Position numbers and translations under genes: made by a program | Part shown: in pieces, positions 48,906-61,900 of the stretch | How positions within the stretch are numbered: position 1 is the first letter of the stretch | Layout: each line of letters begins with the position of its first letter | From: Formicarius rufipectus | Lineage: Eukaryota > Chordata > Aves > Passeriformes > Formicariidae | Length of the DNA stretch: 64,000 nucleotides | Assembly (NCBI GenBank): GCA_013399695.1 | Contig: VXAU01000755.1 | Location: 987,830 to 1,051,829 of the forward strand | Direction of reading: 5' to 3' | Notes under the pieces: generated by a model | Told to the model about the DNA's origin: nothing | The model's input: only the letters and a program-made list of their open reading frames with translations | Database searches by the model: none

Positions 48906-51900
48906 ATGGAGTCTAGGTTTTCAGGGGTTTTTTTCCTGTTTCAAGGCATGCAAGTTGAAGAACAGTTGAGATTATATGTGAAAAGCAAAAAATACTTTTT
49001 TTGTTTTCCCTGTGGTTTTCTGTGTTGCACTCAAACTCAGTATTTAGTTGCCTACTGGAGAAAAATATGCCAGCCAAAAATGCTGTGTAAAAGAACTCTA
49101 GAGTGCAACAGGAAAGTACCAGAAGACTAAACAAGTAAGATGGGCAAGAATTTAACCAATTAGTAGTGCTAAGTATTTTGATTCTGTTTTCCAGTTGAAC
49201 TTGTTCATTGTACCTGCTGTGCTTAAGCTGTATTTGATTTAAAGTAATTTTAAAGCATTTGTAAATCAATTCAGAATCATGCTGTTCTAAATGAATTGCC
49301 ATAATGGATGCATTTGGAATGATACAAATGTGTGGAATGCACAATGTTGTTAAATAACAGTTCTACTTACTAATGTGACAGAACTTTGTAATTTTTGTAT
49401 TCTTTGCTGTGCATGATTGTGTTGTGGCTTTTAGCCTTGGGTTTTTGGAGGCCATTTTTCTTTTATGCAAGGGTGCTTATAGCAGGTAAGATGGCTGTTG
49501 CCGTAGGCTGTATGCATTAATTGAGAAAAAACCCAAAACTTTCCTTTATTTCTCCTCCCCATTTTAATTAAAAGAGCAAACATAAAACTGCTTGGAATGC
49601 TGTGGGGACTTCTAAGTAAAATTTATGTAAAACTCAAACCCCATAATGAGCAGCTGCTATGATCACTGTGTGAAATATTTATGGAGTTATCACCACTGGT
49701 CCAGAAAGTGTATCACATAATGGGATGTCTGATGTGCATGTTGGAGCCCTTAAGCTACAAAGCAACAGTTTATTGGCAATAAAACGTGATGAAAATCAGT
49801 GTGGACTGGATAGAATTTGATCCAATGCAACATCTGTCCTGAATGCTGGAAGTAAGACATATTTATGTCAGCTGCATACAAAACCTACATAAATAATGGA
49901 GAATTGGAAACACATAGGTAGATTTTAGCACATTGCTACTTAATCAAAGTACTTAGTGTCCATGAAGACAAGAAGTATATTCCCAGGATAATATAATTGA
50001 ATAAAAAGGGGTAAAGGTATATACCCATTTCAGTTAGGTGCTTTTACATCCAACTAGCTTTGTGCTAGTGGTGTTTCCTTCTCAGCTATAGTACATTATT
50101 ATATGCTATTACTCACGAAGATCATTGTACTATGAAGTCAATTCCAAGAGAAGTCACAGAAAGAAGAAATTAAATTGGTCCAGGAATGAATCTGGAAAAT
50201 ATTGTGTGATAGGTTTAGTGGACATTCTGTACAGTACTTTGCATATATATGTAATTGCATATTAATGCGTCTTTTGGAACTTACATTTCAATTTCACTGC
50301 TTAGAGGAGCTTGTGTTTTGTGTATTGTCTTGCGATGGCATTGAGACTAAAAGCAGTGCAATGCAATGTGATACTCCTTGTGTACATGAAGGTCAATATT
50401 GAAGTTGATACGGGCATAGCGATTAAGGTTTTTTTCTTGTGAAAAATTAACAAACTAAACAAACTAAACCAGACTGACAGCAGTGACCTAGCTAATTCTA
50501 GCTAGATCTAAGCTAGCTAATCTAGCTATTCTTCCGTTTGTTGGTTTGTGTAGTTTGTTTAGATACGGTCAGTCTCTGCCAAAGCATAAACATAACTAAC
50601 TGATCTGGACTCAACAGGGATCAATTCTGTTATTCTGGGTTCTGAGGAAAACGTGTCAAATCTTTTTAAACACACAGTGAGTGGTTGGTAGTGTCTCACT
50701 TATAAATATGTACTCTTTGAATAGATTTAGACTTACTTTTTATGGCATTTCATTCACCTTGAACTCCAAAGTGGTTTGCATGGATTGCTTGGTGCTCTCA
50801 GTGTATATTTTGTTGTCCTCTACTTTCATATTGAAATGAATTAGATAAAAGATGAGAGTTACTATTTTATCTTGTAGCTTTTTCACATTATGAATGTTTC
50901 TTACATTTACATTTTAAAATTTGGTTTAGAAAACGGTATCTGTCAAGTGTTAAGTGGAATTAAATTTGTGTGTTATATAGAATTGAGGTCACTTAATGAA
51001 GTACCTGAAAAGTCTGTCTATATGACCGACTGCAGTACCTGAGTTCCATTTTAAATACTGAAGGTAGAAGGTTTTGCATTTAGCCAGTGTTTGTTCAGTC
51101 AGCTTGAGAGGAATAGAAGTCTTCAATACAGACTTCTACAGAGGATCCTAAGCTTCAACTTGCATTAAAAGCAAAGTCTGTGATTTTTCTGTCTGACATT
51201 CTAAGTGTTTATTTGTTGTTATCACAGGGAGAGAAGTCTAGTTGCCCTTGATTGACTGACTTCTTTTCAGAAGGGATTTTGTGAGAGCAAGAGTAATTGA
51301 GATAGATAAACTGGGGTAGTGAGATCCCCTTCCTCCCCTCTCCCTCATATGCTTCTAAATTATTGAATTAACTACATGGTAGTGACTACATGATCTAACA
51401 GTACACAAATGTGTAGTTGCTGCTCGCTTAAAATTATGATCCTAATGGGAGTTTATTCCTTCAAGTAGCAAATTCATTTGCTGAGATCAGCATATTGGTA
51501 GCAGAAAATTAAAATGAAAGTAAAATTGTTACTGTCAGCATCTGATACAGAGCAATAAACCAGAAACCATTAAATCTTATTGTTCTCTCTACAGAGGGAA
51601 AGGGGTGATCAAGATGACACTTTTTAACACTTCCAGTTCACCCCTGTTGTGTGTTTGTTTTCAGGAATTGTGTGCTTGAACAAAGTTCCCTTTGCCTTTG
51701 ACAGTTTTAGCCTCAGAATCTAGCCCTATAAAGCTTCTTATGAAATTAGGTTTATTGTTTTCCCAGACTGAAAAGGAGACAAATATGAAACATGGCATGT
51801 CAGCATGCATTCTTTTCCATGACAAATTAAAATGTAATACTGTACAGCTCAGAATTGATCCAGTGCCAAAACTCTTGATAGGTGTTTCATGCAGTACGTA

Positions 51901-54213
51901 TGTCCTCACACCCAGCATGAAGCTGAGTCTCTGTTGGGCAGTGTGTGTAGTGGGTCCAAATGACTCTTGAGAAGTGTAAACCACTGACACTGCATGTTTG
52001 ACTGGGATTCAAGATGATTGGTTTGGTTTTCTGTGTTAACAGTGGAAACTGTGAGTCTGAATTTTTCAAGGGCCCAGCACTGCAGAAATTTAACAAGCAC
52101 AAGTCCTATGCTGTAATGGATTTTCTTTACAAAATATTGAAGCTAATTTTGAGAAAGCAGTAAATCTTCAGAATGCTAGGTGTCTGGTTAGCCTATGTCA
52201 AGTCTTGTGACAAAAAACAGAAAACTTTTATTTTCTTAAATTGTAGCTCTTAAAAACCAAGACTTTGAGCACTGGAAATATATGCAAAATGTTAAATACA
52301 AAAACACTAGGGCAGTTTTTCTATTGCCATAATGGTTTTAGTTTTTGGTGTAAATCAGGAAAACATTTGCCCCTTACAAAAAGCCATGTGGAGCACAGAG
52401 GCAGCCACACCCATTCAGCCTGAGAGGATTGCAATGTCTGCACAAGGCTGATAACACTGAAACAGGCAGGAACTGCAGGAAAAAAAGTTGTGTTTGGGAT
52501 AGAAGTCCAGATTTTTGAATCCCTAAATCCCTTAGTGTTTGCTTTATCAGTAAATGCCCAAAATCTAAGGTTACCTCAGTTTCTGTCTGCAAGCTTCTAC
52601 TGATGCTTGAAGATGTGCCTTTGGATAAGTCTTATTCATTGCATTTGAACTAATTATATTTCTGTGCTAATTTGATTCATAATACACATCTCCTACCTTC
52701 CAGCTAATTGTCCAAACAAGGGCTTTAATGGATGCATTGTCATGGTGCCGTTGCAAGTAGCTGGAAATCAGATCTCTCCTGTTGTGATTTAACAAAAATA
52801 CATCTGACATGAATGTGATAATAAGGCAGAAATAAAAAATACTGCTTAGAGAAAAGACATCCTACTCCAGGCTTGCCACCATGCCAATGTGACTGCATAG
52901 CTGAGCACACAGGAAGCATTTGACACATACGTCTGCAGCCTGGTACTGCAAATCCCACTAGCAGTAAATACTGAATGGTTTCATACTAAAGGGAATTTGC
53001 TGAACAGAAAAGACAGAATATACAACATCTGCTGCAAACTTTCTTTTTTACATTTTTACTTCATATTCTGTTAATGGGGAAAAAACTTTACTATTAGGAG
53101 AAAATACAATATGATACACACAATAAAATAGACAATAAACAGAAGAAACTAAAACATATCTATAAAGCAATAATGTAAAGCATGTTTGGAAAGTGTTTCT
53201 GTGGAAATGATGTCTTGGCACTCCATATGTGTTTCCTGTTGAAGCTTCCAGATCAGATGTTCTCAGTTAATAAGTCAAAGCAGGATTTGTCTAACAGCCC
53301 ACACACCATGCCCAGTGATTTATCTGCAATTCAAGCTGTGTTATCCCACTTCCTACATCATCACTAATATAAAGGCACTTTACAAAGGAAATATCTTTTC
53401 CTTAATACATTATCAAAATTTTTAGGGGGGCACTGAAATTAAACACTTGTATCTCAGAACGCAGAAAAGGAGAATATATGTGCAAACAAAGTTACTCTTT
53501 TCCAAAATCATTTCATCAGAACTGTAAACAAAAACTGGTTTGGAGAGAATATCGTTTCATAGATACCCAGTGCTTATCCTGACTTTTGGTCAAATTGAAA
53601 CTTTTACCTTGTGGTGCAGAGAATGACCAAAATCTCAGAAATATAGCATAGTACCTACTTCAAATTAGTTCTTGGAAGTAAAAAGAATATTTAGAAATAT
53701 GGTGGTCATAGTTATATATAAATTAAATCTATATGCTGCATTTAAAATGTGATGAAATTTTGTGTTTATTATGCTGCAGTAGTATTGAGAAACTGCAACA
53801 GTACTGAGACTGAATCAGAACAGAACAATTTTTGTAAGCAGAGTCAGGCCAACACTGAAGGACATACAGGACAGGACTGCAGTTTGCAGTAACTTCAAGC
53901 TGCATCACCACATTCCTCAAAATGTCTCTCAGATGTAGCTTTAACCTGGTTGAATTCCTGGCTTGATTCCTGACCAAAATATTATGCTGGCAAAACTTAG
54001 TGGTTGCTGCAGATCCAAGCAAAGGTGGTGGGGCAGAGGGAGTGTGGACATAATGCAAACTTATTGCACTCTAGAGGAATGACACCCACCCTGACATGGT
54101 GGGAAATCTGGTGAACATTATTGCCGTATCTCACTGGGTCAAGATGTAAATTTGTGCATCTGTCATTTACTTAATCATCATCATTGCTTAATTCTTAATT
54201 GTGACTGTTCATT
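48906..54213. other. Intergenic DNA, one inverted-repeat structure
   Basis: AT-rich. It includes a 143-codon minus-strand open frame (48913-49344) judged to be chance, and the inverted repeat at 50455-50562. No gene recognised. Confidence 0.65.
50455..50562. repeat. 12-base inverted repeat around CTAG-rich core
   Basis: CTAAACAAACTA at 50455-50466 is perfectly complementary to TAGTTTGTTTAG at 50551-50562. The 84-base interior holds two near-identical direct repeats, TAGCTAATTCTAGCTA (50489-50504) and TAGCTAATCTAGCTA (50514-50528). No transposase or clear target duplication is seen. It could be a small MITE-like remnant or a chance structure. Confidence 0.45.
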
Positions 54214-54475
54214 GAATCACAGAATCATAGGATACACTGAGTTGGAAAGGACCCACAAGAATCATCAAGTCCAACTCCTACCGCTGCACAAGACACCCCA
54301 ACAATCACACCCTATGCCTGAGAGCATTGTCCAAACTCTTCTCAAACTCTGGCAGACTAGGTGCTGTGTCCACTTTCTGGGAAACTTACTCCACATCCAG
54401 TGCCCAACACTCCAGCTGAAGAACCTTTTCATGACACAGAACCTAAACCCCTCTTGATACAGATTTGGTTTCAAA
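54214..54475 (-). mobile_element. CR1 3' fragment, minus strand
   Basis: Begins with the reversed CR1 end ('gaatcacagaatcataggat', 'gagttggaaaggacccacaa', 'gaatcatcaagtccaactcc') and runs through the diverged non-coding region to about 'cctaaacccctcttgataca'. 5'-truncated. The right edge is approximate. Confidence 0.9.
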
Positions 54476-55380
54476 GCAAAGAAAGCTTTAAGCATCTCTG
54501 CTTTGTCTCTGTCCCTGTTTAGGAGGTGTCCATCCTCATCATGTGACTATGACTGCCGATGTTATTTCTGCACCGCCTTTTGCCACTGACATATTTTTAA
54601 AAGCTCTTTTAATTGTTCCTACAGTACTGTCCCACTTCAACTCCAGTTCACTTTAGCCACACGCATTTTTCCCAGTGGAGGTGAGCAGTGCCTCTGTACT
54701 CCTCTTATGCCATCCAATCTTGCTTCCACTTCCTTTTTTTCAACTTAGCTCCAAAATAAGGTCCTTTCTCAGCCAAGATGGCCTTCTGCCTCACCTGCTT
54801 GACCTCCAATATTTTGGACTTACCTCCTCATGTGCTTTTAGGAGGGGGTGCTTAAAAAGAGACCAATACTGATGGACTCCAGCACCCTCTAAAGGATTTT
54901 CCCTAGTCAGTTCCCTGAGCAGCCTGAAGTCTGCGCTCCTCATATGCAGAAGGATACCCTGAACCTGAATATCTCCTGGAGAAAACAGATCTTAAAATTC
55001 AGTGTGAAAAGTAGTTTGTATGCAGTCTATGTAATTTTTTTATATATTTTTTTTTAAATGAAACAATCCAAGACTAACCATTAGAATTTTTTTCCCTCCA
55101 CTTTAATTCTCTTTAATAGCTTCTGGCTGAATGTTTTGGAGCAGGCATATGTGCCCTGTATGTATTAGGCAGGAAGTTTATTTTGATGAGCTGCAAATGC
55201 TGACAGCTTAATGATGATGATTCTTTGTGAATGATGATTGTCCTTTCTTTAAACTTTAATTGAAAAAACAAAAGTCTAAATTCCTTGTGATTTAAAATTT
55301 GGGTGTTGAGAATAAGACTAAGTATCCAAAGAGCTAATGAATGATTCTTAATCATGGTTGGATTCTTGTTCTTTTGCCAG

Positions 55381-55450
55381 TTAATGAGCAGTTGAGAAGA
55401 GTTAATGGTCCTCAGCTGCATTTTGGACCATTAACCACTGAGGAAATTAA
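55381..55450 (+). other. Exon-like segment containing an 11-bp hairpin
   Basis: A 70-base segment bounded by a good acceptor (TTGTTCTTTTGCCAG ending 55380) and a perfect donor (AA|GTAAGT at 55451). One phase is open (22 full codons, NEQLRRVNGPQLHFGPLTTE...), but I do not recognise it. Inside lies a perfect 11-bp inverted repeat, 55401-55411 against 55425-55435, with a 13-base loop. No neighbouring exon of matching phase was found, so it may be a non-coding RNA exon, a lone cryptic exon or chance. Confidence 0.3.
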
Positions 55451-56637
55451 GTAAGTGCCTGCTGTTAGGAATTTTACTATTACATGCTAAATGTATTTTT
55501 ATGTTTTCTGAAATGCTTTTGTGGGTTTTTTTTTGTCCTGTTTTGTTTTGTTTGGTTCTTTTTTTTCCCAAAAAACTTGTTTTGTGTGTGTTGAGTCCTT
55601 GTGCAGGCTTCACTTTTTGTTCGATACCATGTAAATCGTCAACAGAGAAAGGACCAAACGAACATTCCTTCAAGTTTAAAAATTGAAGTAGTCAATATTG
55701 CAAGGTCTTTTCTGTTATAGGAATTGAATTACATTATTTTTAATCTACTTGAGGAAAGAAGGGGTTTTGTATAAAACCTAATGTGTTTCTGTCACTTACA
55801 GGATGCTTGTAGGTAGTACAAGGGCAAGGATGGTTATTGCATGTAATCTTCATAATTTGCATAGTGTTGGGTCTGTTGCAGATTGAGAATGTGAAACATT
55901 TAGGATAACTCTGGGATATGAGCACTGCACATAAATGTACTCTATGTATTATAGTTTGGGGTTTCTTTATATTCACCTTTTATTAATTATTTGCAATACC
56001 TGTACAAATAAGGTTGAAATGAATGATCATGAAGTCTTTATACTATCTCAGATGACTTGATACACCTAATGTTAGAATGGATAGAAGTGGGTGGAAAGTC
56101 TTAAATTTATTACTTAGTTTATCCTGGAATATTTCCTTAAAAAACAAGTATCTTAGGTATCTTTGAATACTCTGGGTACTGGTCCTGAAAATTACAAAAG
56201 CTCTAGAAATTACCCATGGCTCTTTTTTTTTTTTCTTCTCCATAATTGCAGTTTTAAAATCTTAGGCCTTTCTCTTCCTGTTGGTAAAAGAGTTAATATT
56301 CCAGCTCCATAACAGTTCAGTATGAATTCTTGTAACTGAATTCTTAATGAAAATTTAATGGAAACAGCTTCCATATTTCAGATTTCCCATGTCAATCTTG
56401 AAAATTATATACAAAACATATATACTTCTCATTGACTTAATCTTCCAAACCAAATTATGGTTTCTGACAAAAAAAATACAGAGAATGACAACTTTATAAC
56501 GAAGTTCTATTCTGTGCTTGATATGCAAAAAAATGGTAAAGATGTTTTTGAATACTTCTACCTTTGTAGAATTAATTTTAAGAAAGGCAATGATGTATTG
56601 TTTGCATGTTTCCAAGTGTAGACTTTCCAGAAACAGG

Positions 56638-56708
56638 GTGGTTGCTATTGTTATCGTAGTTATTATTGCTACTGCTGATACTACTCCTACTATTTCTATT
56701 ATTAATTA
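56638..56708. repeat. Degenerate trinucleotide repeat
   Basis: An imperfect array of TTA/ACT/ATT-type triplets ('gttattattgctactgctg', 'atactactcctactatttc'). Low-complexity sequence whose short open frame is a by-product. Confidence 0.7.
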
Positions 56709-58012
56709 AATACTTTATGTATCTATAAAAATCAAATGTGTCTAATCTCTGGATGGGCCATATGAGGTTATGTCTTTACATGTACTAAAACGTAAATGAA
56801 TAATGATGTACTGTGAATAGAATCCTATTAAAAATTTGTCTTAACCTTTTTTAAATTACTTTTTCTTTATATTAAGCAGATGCTAGTGGTGGGCTGGATT
56901 TAATCACATGCCAAGGAAGTTAAGCAGCTAATCACAGGGACATTCAAGAACTGAGGTTTGGGATGAGATCTAAGGTCTGTTCCTCAAATTTTCATTTGCA
57001 AAAATTATTCTTTAATCAGCCTGGGGAAGGACAGCAGAAAAAATGTTAATGGCCAGAAAATTTCTTATCTAGTAACCTAAATTCGATATATATCTGCCTC
57101 TTCTAACTTAGAAAATTACCATGCAAACCTGTAATAGTTTTGCTTCTATGTTCTTTTAACTAGGTAATATACCAATTTCGTACATAAATCAACCATGCAA
57201 TTAGTGTAAACTCTAGTATAAATGTATTACACATCAAGTTTCTGAAACATCTCATTAACCTCTTGGTAATATAACTTATTATATTTAGAGTGTAAGCTTG
57301 TCCTGTTTGACTTTCACATGTGCTCAGTGCTGTGGCAGCTGCAGCACACACAGCACGGGGAGCCCTACCACTTATGGGTTATGTTCCACAGGTTCAGGAG
57401 CTGTAAAATGACTGCAGGGAGTAGGAACTAAGATTATCCACCTCATGGTTTAAACTCCAACTACTTTTCATTATTTTCAAGAATAAAAGATAGATAGTCC
57501 ACAGAAGCAGTAAACAGACACCTGTAATTCACATACCTGTACAGTTTGTGGTTTTATGTTGCTGGTTGTCTTAACCTTCCTCAGTTACCTTTTTTCTGTC
57601 TTTTAATGGGGACTATTTTGCTTAGTCTTGCCCTTCATTGGTTATGATGGTCCTCTGAACTTTCCCTGGTTATCTATCCACATCATATTTCCAATTATCA
57701 ATAGCAGAGCAGAAAAAATTATCCATGCACCAGTAAGTAAACCCTCCAGGTCCTTCTGGGATAGCACAAATATGAATTTATTGTTACAGCTCAGAAGCAA
57801 TTTTATCTGTCAAAATCTACTTCAGACACTAATAAGTCTATTGCCAGCAAAGAGATTTAATGAAATGTACTCCTGTGACTTGAAATTTGTTTTAGATTAA
57901 AAAAAACCCCATCATTTACTTGATGGTCTTCTGAGAAGTTTTCAGAAATAAATTAATATATATTTAATATATACTTGTTTACCCAAGTTCCAGTTTATTG
58001 CTTATCAGTACT

Positions 58013-58255
58013 CTGGACTGGCAGCCACTANCTTTTTTTGATCAATAAAACAGAATAAAATAAAATAAATCCAAGCCCAAAGAATGTAAAAATGCAAAAA
58101 TGTATAGCTATGCATTTACAACAGCAAAGGCCTTTAATTTATAGTTGCTGATATCATAATCTCAGACATCATGTTTAAAACATTTGGATTTTGAATTTCA
58201 CGTCTGAAAGCAGCCGAGAACAATTCCTTTTCTTCTTCTTCTTCTTTTTTTTTTT
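58013..58255. repeat. Left copy of gap-flanking duplication
   Basis: Starts CTGGACTGGCAGCCACTA, has one unresolved base at 58031, and ends in a CTT/T tract at the gap. From 58032 on it matches 58730 onwards nearly base for base (offset 698). The TA-repeat segment present in the right copy is missing here and replaced by the single N. Probably the same locus assembled twice. Confidence 0.9.
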
Positions 58256-58634
58256 NNNNNNNNNNNNNNNNNNNNNNNNNNNNNNNNNNNNNNNNNNNNN
58301 NNNNNNNNNNNNNNNNNNNNNNNNNNNNNNNNNNNNNNNNNNNNNNNNNNNNNNNNNNNNNNNNNNNNNNNNNNNNNNNNNNNNNNNNNNNNNNNNNNNN
58401 NNNNNNNNNNNNNNNNNNNNNNNNNNNNNNNNNNNNNNNNNNNNNNNNNNNNNNNNNNNNNNNNNNNNNNNNNNNNNNNNNNNNNNNNNNNNNNNNNNNN
58501 NNNNNNNNNNNNNNNNNNNNNNNNNNNNNNNNNNNNNNNNNNNNNNNNNNNNNNNNNNNNNNNNNNNNNNNNNNNNNNNNNNNNNNNNNNNNNNNNNNNN
58601 NNNNNNNNNNNNNNNNNNNNNNNNNNNNNNNNNN
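58256..58634. other. Assembly gap (379 N)
   Basis: Run of N. The left edge lies in a T homopolymer and the right edge restarts the sequence found at 58013. Open frames crossing it are meaningless. Confidence 0.99.
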
Positions 58635-58970
58635 CTGGACTGGCAGCCACTACTATATGTATATATATATATATATAACATTGACTCATTTCCTGACCAT
58701 AAACATCTTATTTAACTACATGTACTTCACTTTTTTTGATCAATAAAACAGAATAAAATAAAATAAATCCAAGCCCAAAGAATGTAAAAATGCAAAAATG
58801 TATAGCTATGCATTTACAACAGCAAAGGCCTTTAATTTATAGTTGCTGATATCATAATCTCAGACATCATGTTTAAAACATTTGGATTTTGAATTTCACG
58901 TCTGAAAGCAGCCGNAGCAGCCGAGAACAATTCCTTTTCTTCTTCTTCTTCTTTTTTTTTTTTTTTTTAT
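58635..58970. repeat. Right copy of gap-flanking duplication
   Basis: Repeats the left flank of the gap, but includes a TATA microsatellite (about 58654-58676) and about 50 further bases before the shared stretch resumes at 58730. There is one unresolved base at 58915, where GCAGCCG is duplicated. It ends in the same CTT/T tract. Confidence 0.9.
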
Positions 58971-61900
58971 TTTCAATGACTTTGCTAATCATAGAATCAA
59001 AGAATTATATTTACCTTATGACAAGATGAAAGATGATGGCAAAGTTCAAAGGGCAGTTTCTCTTCCTGCTGAAGTGTGTTTTCTTAAACTTGATTTATGC
59101 TTTATTTGCGTATGTGTCATTACCTATTGTGTATGTGTATTTTTTATTACTTTTATACAATTTCTGCCTTTTGAAAGTCTTGATAACCAGATTTATAATA
59201 AATATTAACATGAATGCAGTATATATTTTATTGAGGGGTTGTCCTAGATCTTTATTCTGTGTTATTTGCTTGTAAAAATGTGACAATAACTAGGCAACAC
59301 AGTTTTACAAGACAACAAAAATTAAACTGTAGTGATCTTAGAGGAAGAAACACCACTTTAGCCTTGCATCTGTGAATTCATGGGGGTGCTTAGAATACAA
59401 GTCAGCTGCAGAAATGTTTGAGCTAGTTGGTCTTTACAGGTTTCTGAGAAAACAGAGAACGGCACCTCACACAGGTGGTGGTGAACACCTTCACTGTGCA
59501 CACAATGGGGTTGAAGTGAGGTTATGAGGTCAGCTCTACCCTACCTTAGTGCTGTTCTACCTCGTGGCTTTGTGCTGTTTGCTGTGTGGGAGTGAAGGTA
59601 GCCTCTAGATCATGCCAGAAGGAGATAAGGGAATAAATCCTCCTTTTGTCTTCATGTTTCCCACACAGGTGCAAACAGTTTCCAGGGCAGACAGGACCTA
59701 ATCCAGAGAGATTTTCAGCACCTGGTTGGTTGTATGAATGTTTCTGGATTTATGGTTCCCTAATACTTTAGTGGTGTGAATTTCTGTGAATTTCCTCTGG
59801 TGAAAGAAGTAGTTGTCTTCCTTCTATCCATCCTCGCTGTTAATCCTGTGTTACAGAGCTAGTTTGAATGTGGTCTCTTATGGACATTTCACAAATGTGA
59901 AATTTCTTTTCCTGGATGCAGCTTGTTTGCCACAGTTAATCAGCAGAGGAAAGATGGTGCGTAGACTTCAGTGATTTATGTTTAATTTATTGCAGGGTCA
60001 GCAAAACCATGGGATGAGAGCAGTTTGGTTTTGTTGGTAAGAGCAAAAATGACAATATTCATGATGTACACATTGTTTTATCACAACTCCTAGGTTTCTT
60101 CTTTTTTACCTAAAAATATTATTTTTATGTCACTCAGATCAGCTATGCTAAACTCTGAATAGCTTTTAATGGGGAACTTAGTATGATACCTGGAATTTCC
60201 CTAGTTACTTGAAACAACCTTTTTAAAGTGCTCTTAGTTTTGTTTCTTTGTTTGTTTTTTTTTTTTCTTTTCCATTAAATCCCATGTTTTAAAATATCTT
60301 ACAGATGCAGGAATAATTCACAAGGTGTAAGCATTATACAGTCTCCATATCTGGATAGAATGTGGATACATTTTGCTATGGATCTCTACAATACTGGCAA
60401 AAGCAGGACCGGAGTAATGGCAGGCAGGATAGATCCAGCCCACAGATTTAGGTGGTCTGTTCTGAAGACTGAAGCTCCAATATGCTCTTCCTTATAAATG
60501 TATTGCTTCAGAGAAATATCTTGGCTAAAACTAACAGGAGCTGACAGTTCTTTACTCCTGATCAAAGAAGAAATAGATGCAAAGTAAATTGAATAGGAAG
60601 TGTGAAACACAATCATTAAAAATATCAACTTAAAAAAAAGTTTTAACTAATAAGTGTTGATTCTAATGTGTCTGCATGTAATATAAGAAAAAAATATAAA
60701 ACTGGGTATTTGGGCAGAAATATTGAGTTCAAAATAATGCCCACATTGACAATGAGAGTGCTGCTGTATACCTACTTAAATAGTGATAAAGTTGCAAACC
60801 ATCGTTCAGTCTTGAATTTGCTCTTTGAGTGTTAACTTATATAATTCAATTTTCTACATTGTCCTGTATTTCAAAATACAGCTACACTGTTCATATGGCT
60901 CAGCAGGTGTTGGAGGATGCCGAGACCATCTTGGTATGGAAGTCACTGACTGAAAATCTATTGATATGTTTTACAGTTTGAAAACTGAAGGGATCATTAT
61001 GAAATTTACATCAGTTTTTAACGTTGCAGTCTTTTAAGCAAAATCTGGAAGGAATCTGAGGATGTCAAGCTGTGCCTTACCTTTCAGTGCCATTTAGCAG
61101 TCCCAGTGTTGTTTCATAGTATTACATTATCAAAAATTTCTTCATGTTCCTATCCAATTTTTCCATCAGTTTACACACTTGGAAAGTGTTCATAATTGTA
61201 AATTAGAAGAAAAAAAAAGACACTATTTTCCTTCTCCTACATGTTTTTTTAAACTTGTTCCTCTGAATGTCCATGTTGACAGGAAGAAAAGCCTCTAGCT
61301 CTCACATTTTATTCTTCTGGTTCATATCCCTCTAGAATTGCTCTGCTTAGATCTTTTTCTTTCCATGATAAACCACCGAATTCTATTAAAAATAATGCAA
61401 AACTACTGCTACTACAAAAAAAAATATGATAAGGGGAAAAAAAAAGTTTTTTTTCCTACCTTGACCCCTAATCTTTAGTCTCTGGGATGGTAATCCAGAT
61501 ATGTTGATCTGTAGTAGAAGATTCACTGATTATTAACAAACACCTTTTAATAAATACTTTTGTCTTCGTCTGTAAATGTTTAGGGTACAGTCATAAATGA
61601 AAATGTTGAATATTTGTAGGTGAATTTTTACAGTGGGAATCACAAGTAGCTGCAAGTACTTATTGATTTGGAATACAGTCTCTCAAAACAAGACAGTGAT
61701 GGAAAAGTTGTAATTGCTTTTATACTTTTACAACCCTGTTCTTTGAACTTGTACAGTCCAAGGAAATCTGAGTTATTGGCTCACCCACCAATAATGGAAA
61801 TCATTGAGGTCACTCAACTTTTAAGTTTAACATTTGTTTTTTTAGTGTCCTCTAGGAGTATGTCCCAGCCCGTGGTGTATAAATTCATGATATCTTCAGA

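Noticed and set aside
48913..49344. 143-codon minus-strand open frame
   Set aside because: AT-rich chance frame beside a CR1 end. One frame of this length is not surprising in 64 kb. No family resemblance, no Kozak or splice context.
57627..57731. Second exon-like segment (TTGCTTAG acceptor, GTAAGT donor)
   Set aside because: One open phase, but it cannot be joined in frame to the segment at 55381-55450, the acceptor is weak, and the peptide is unrecognised.
58175..58715. Open frames of 160-174 codons around 58200-58700
   Set aside because: They consist almost entirely of N from the assembly gap.
59996..60035. Third exon-like segment (TTATTGCAG acceptor, GTAAGA donor)
   Set aside because: Only 40 bases, and the phase required by the upstream candidate meets a stop. 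Probably chance.
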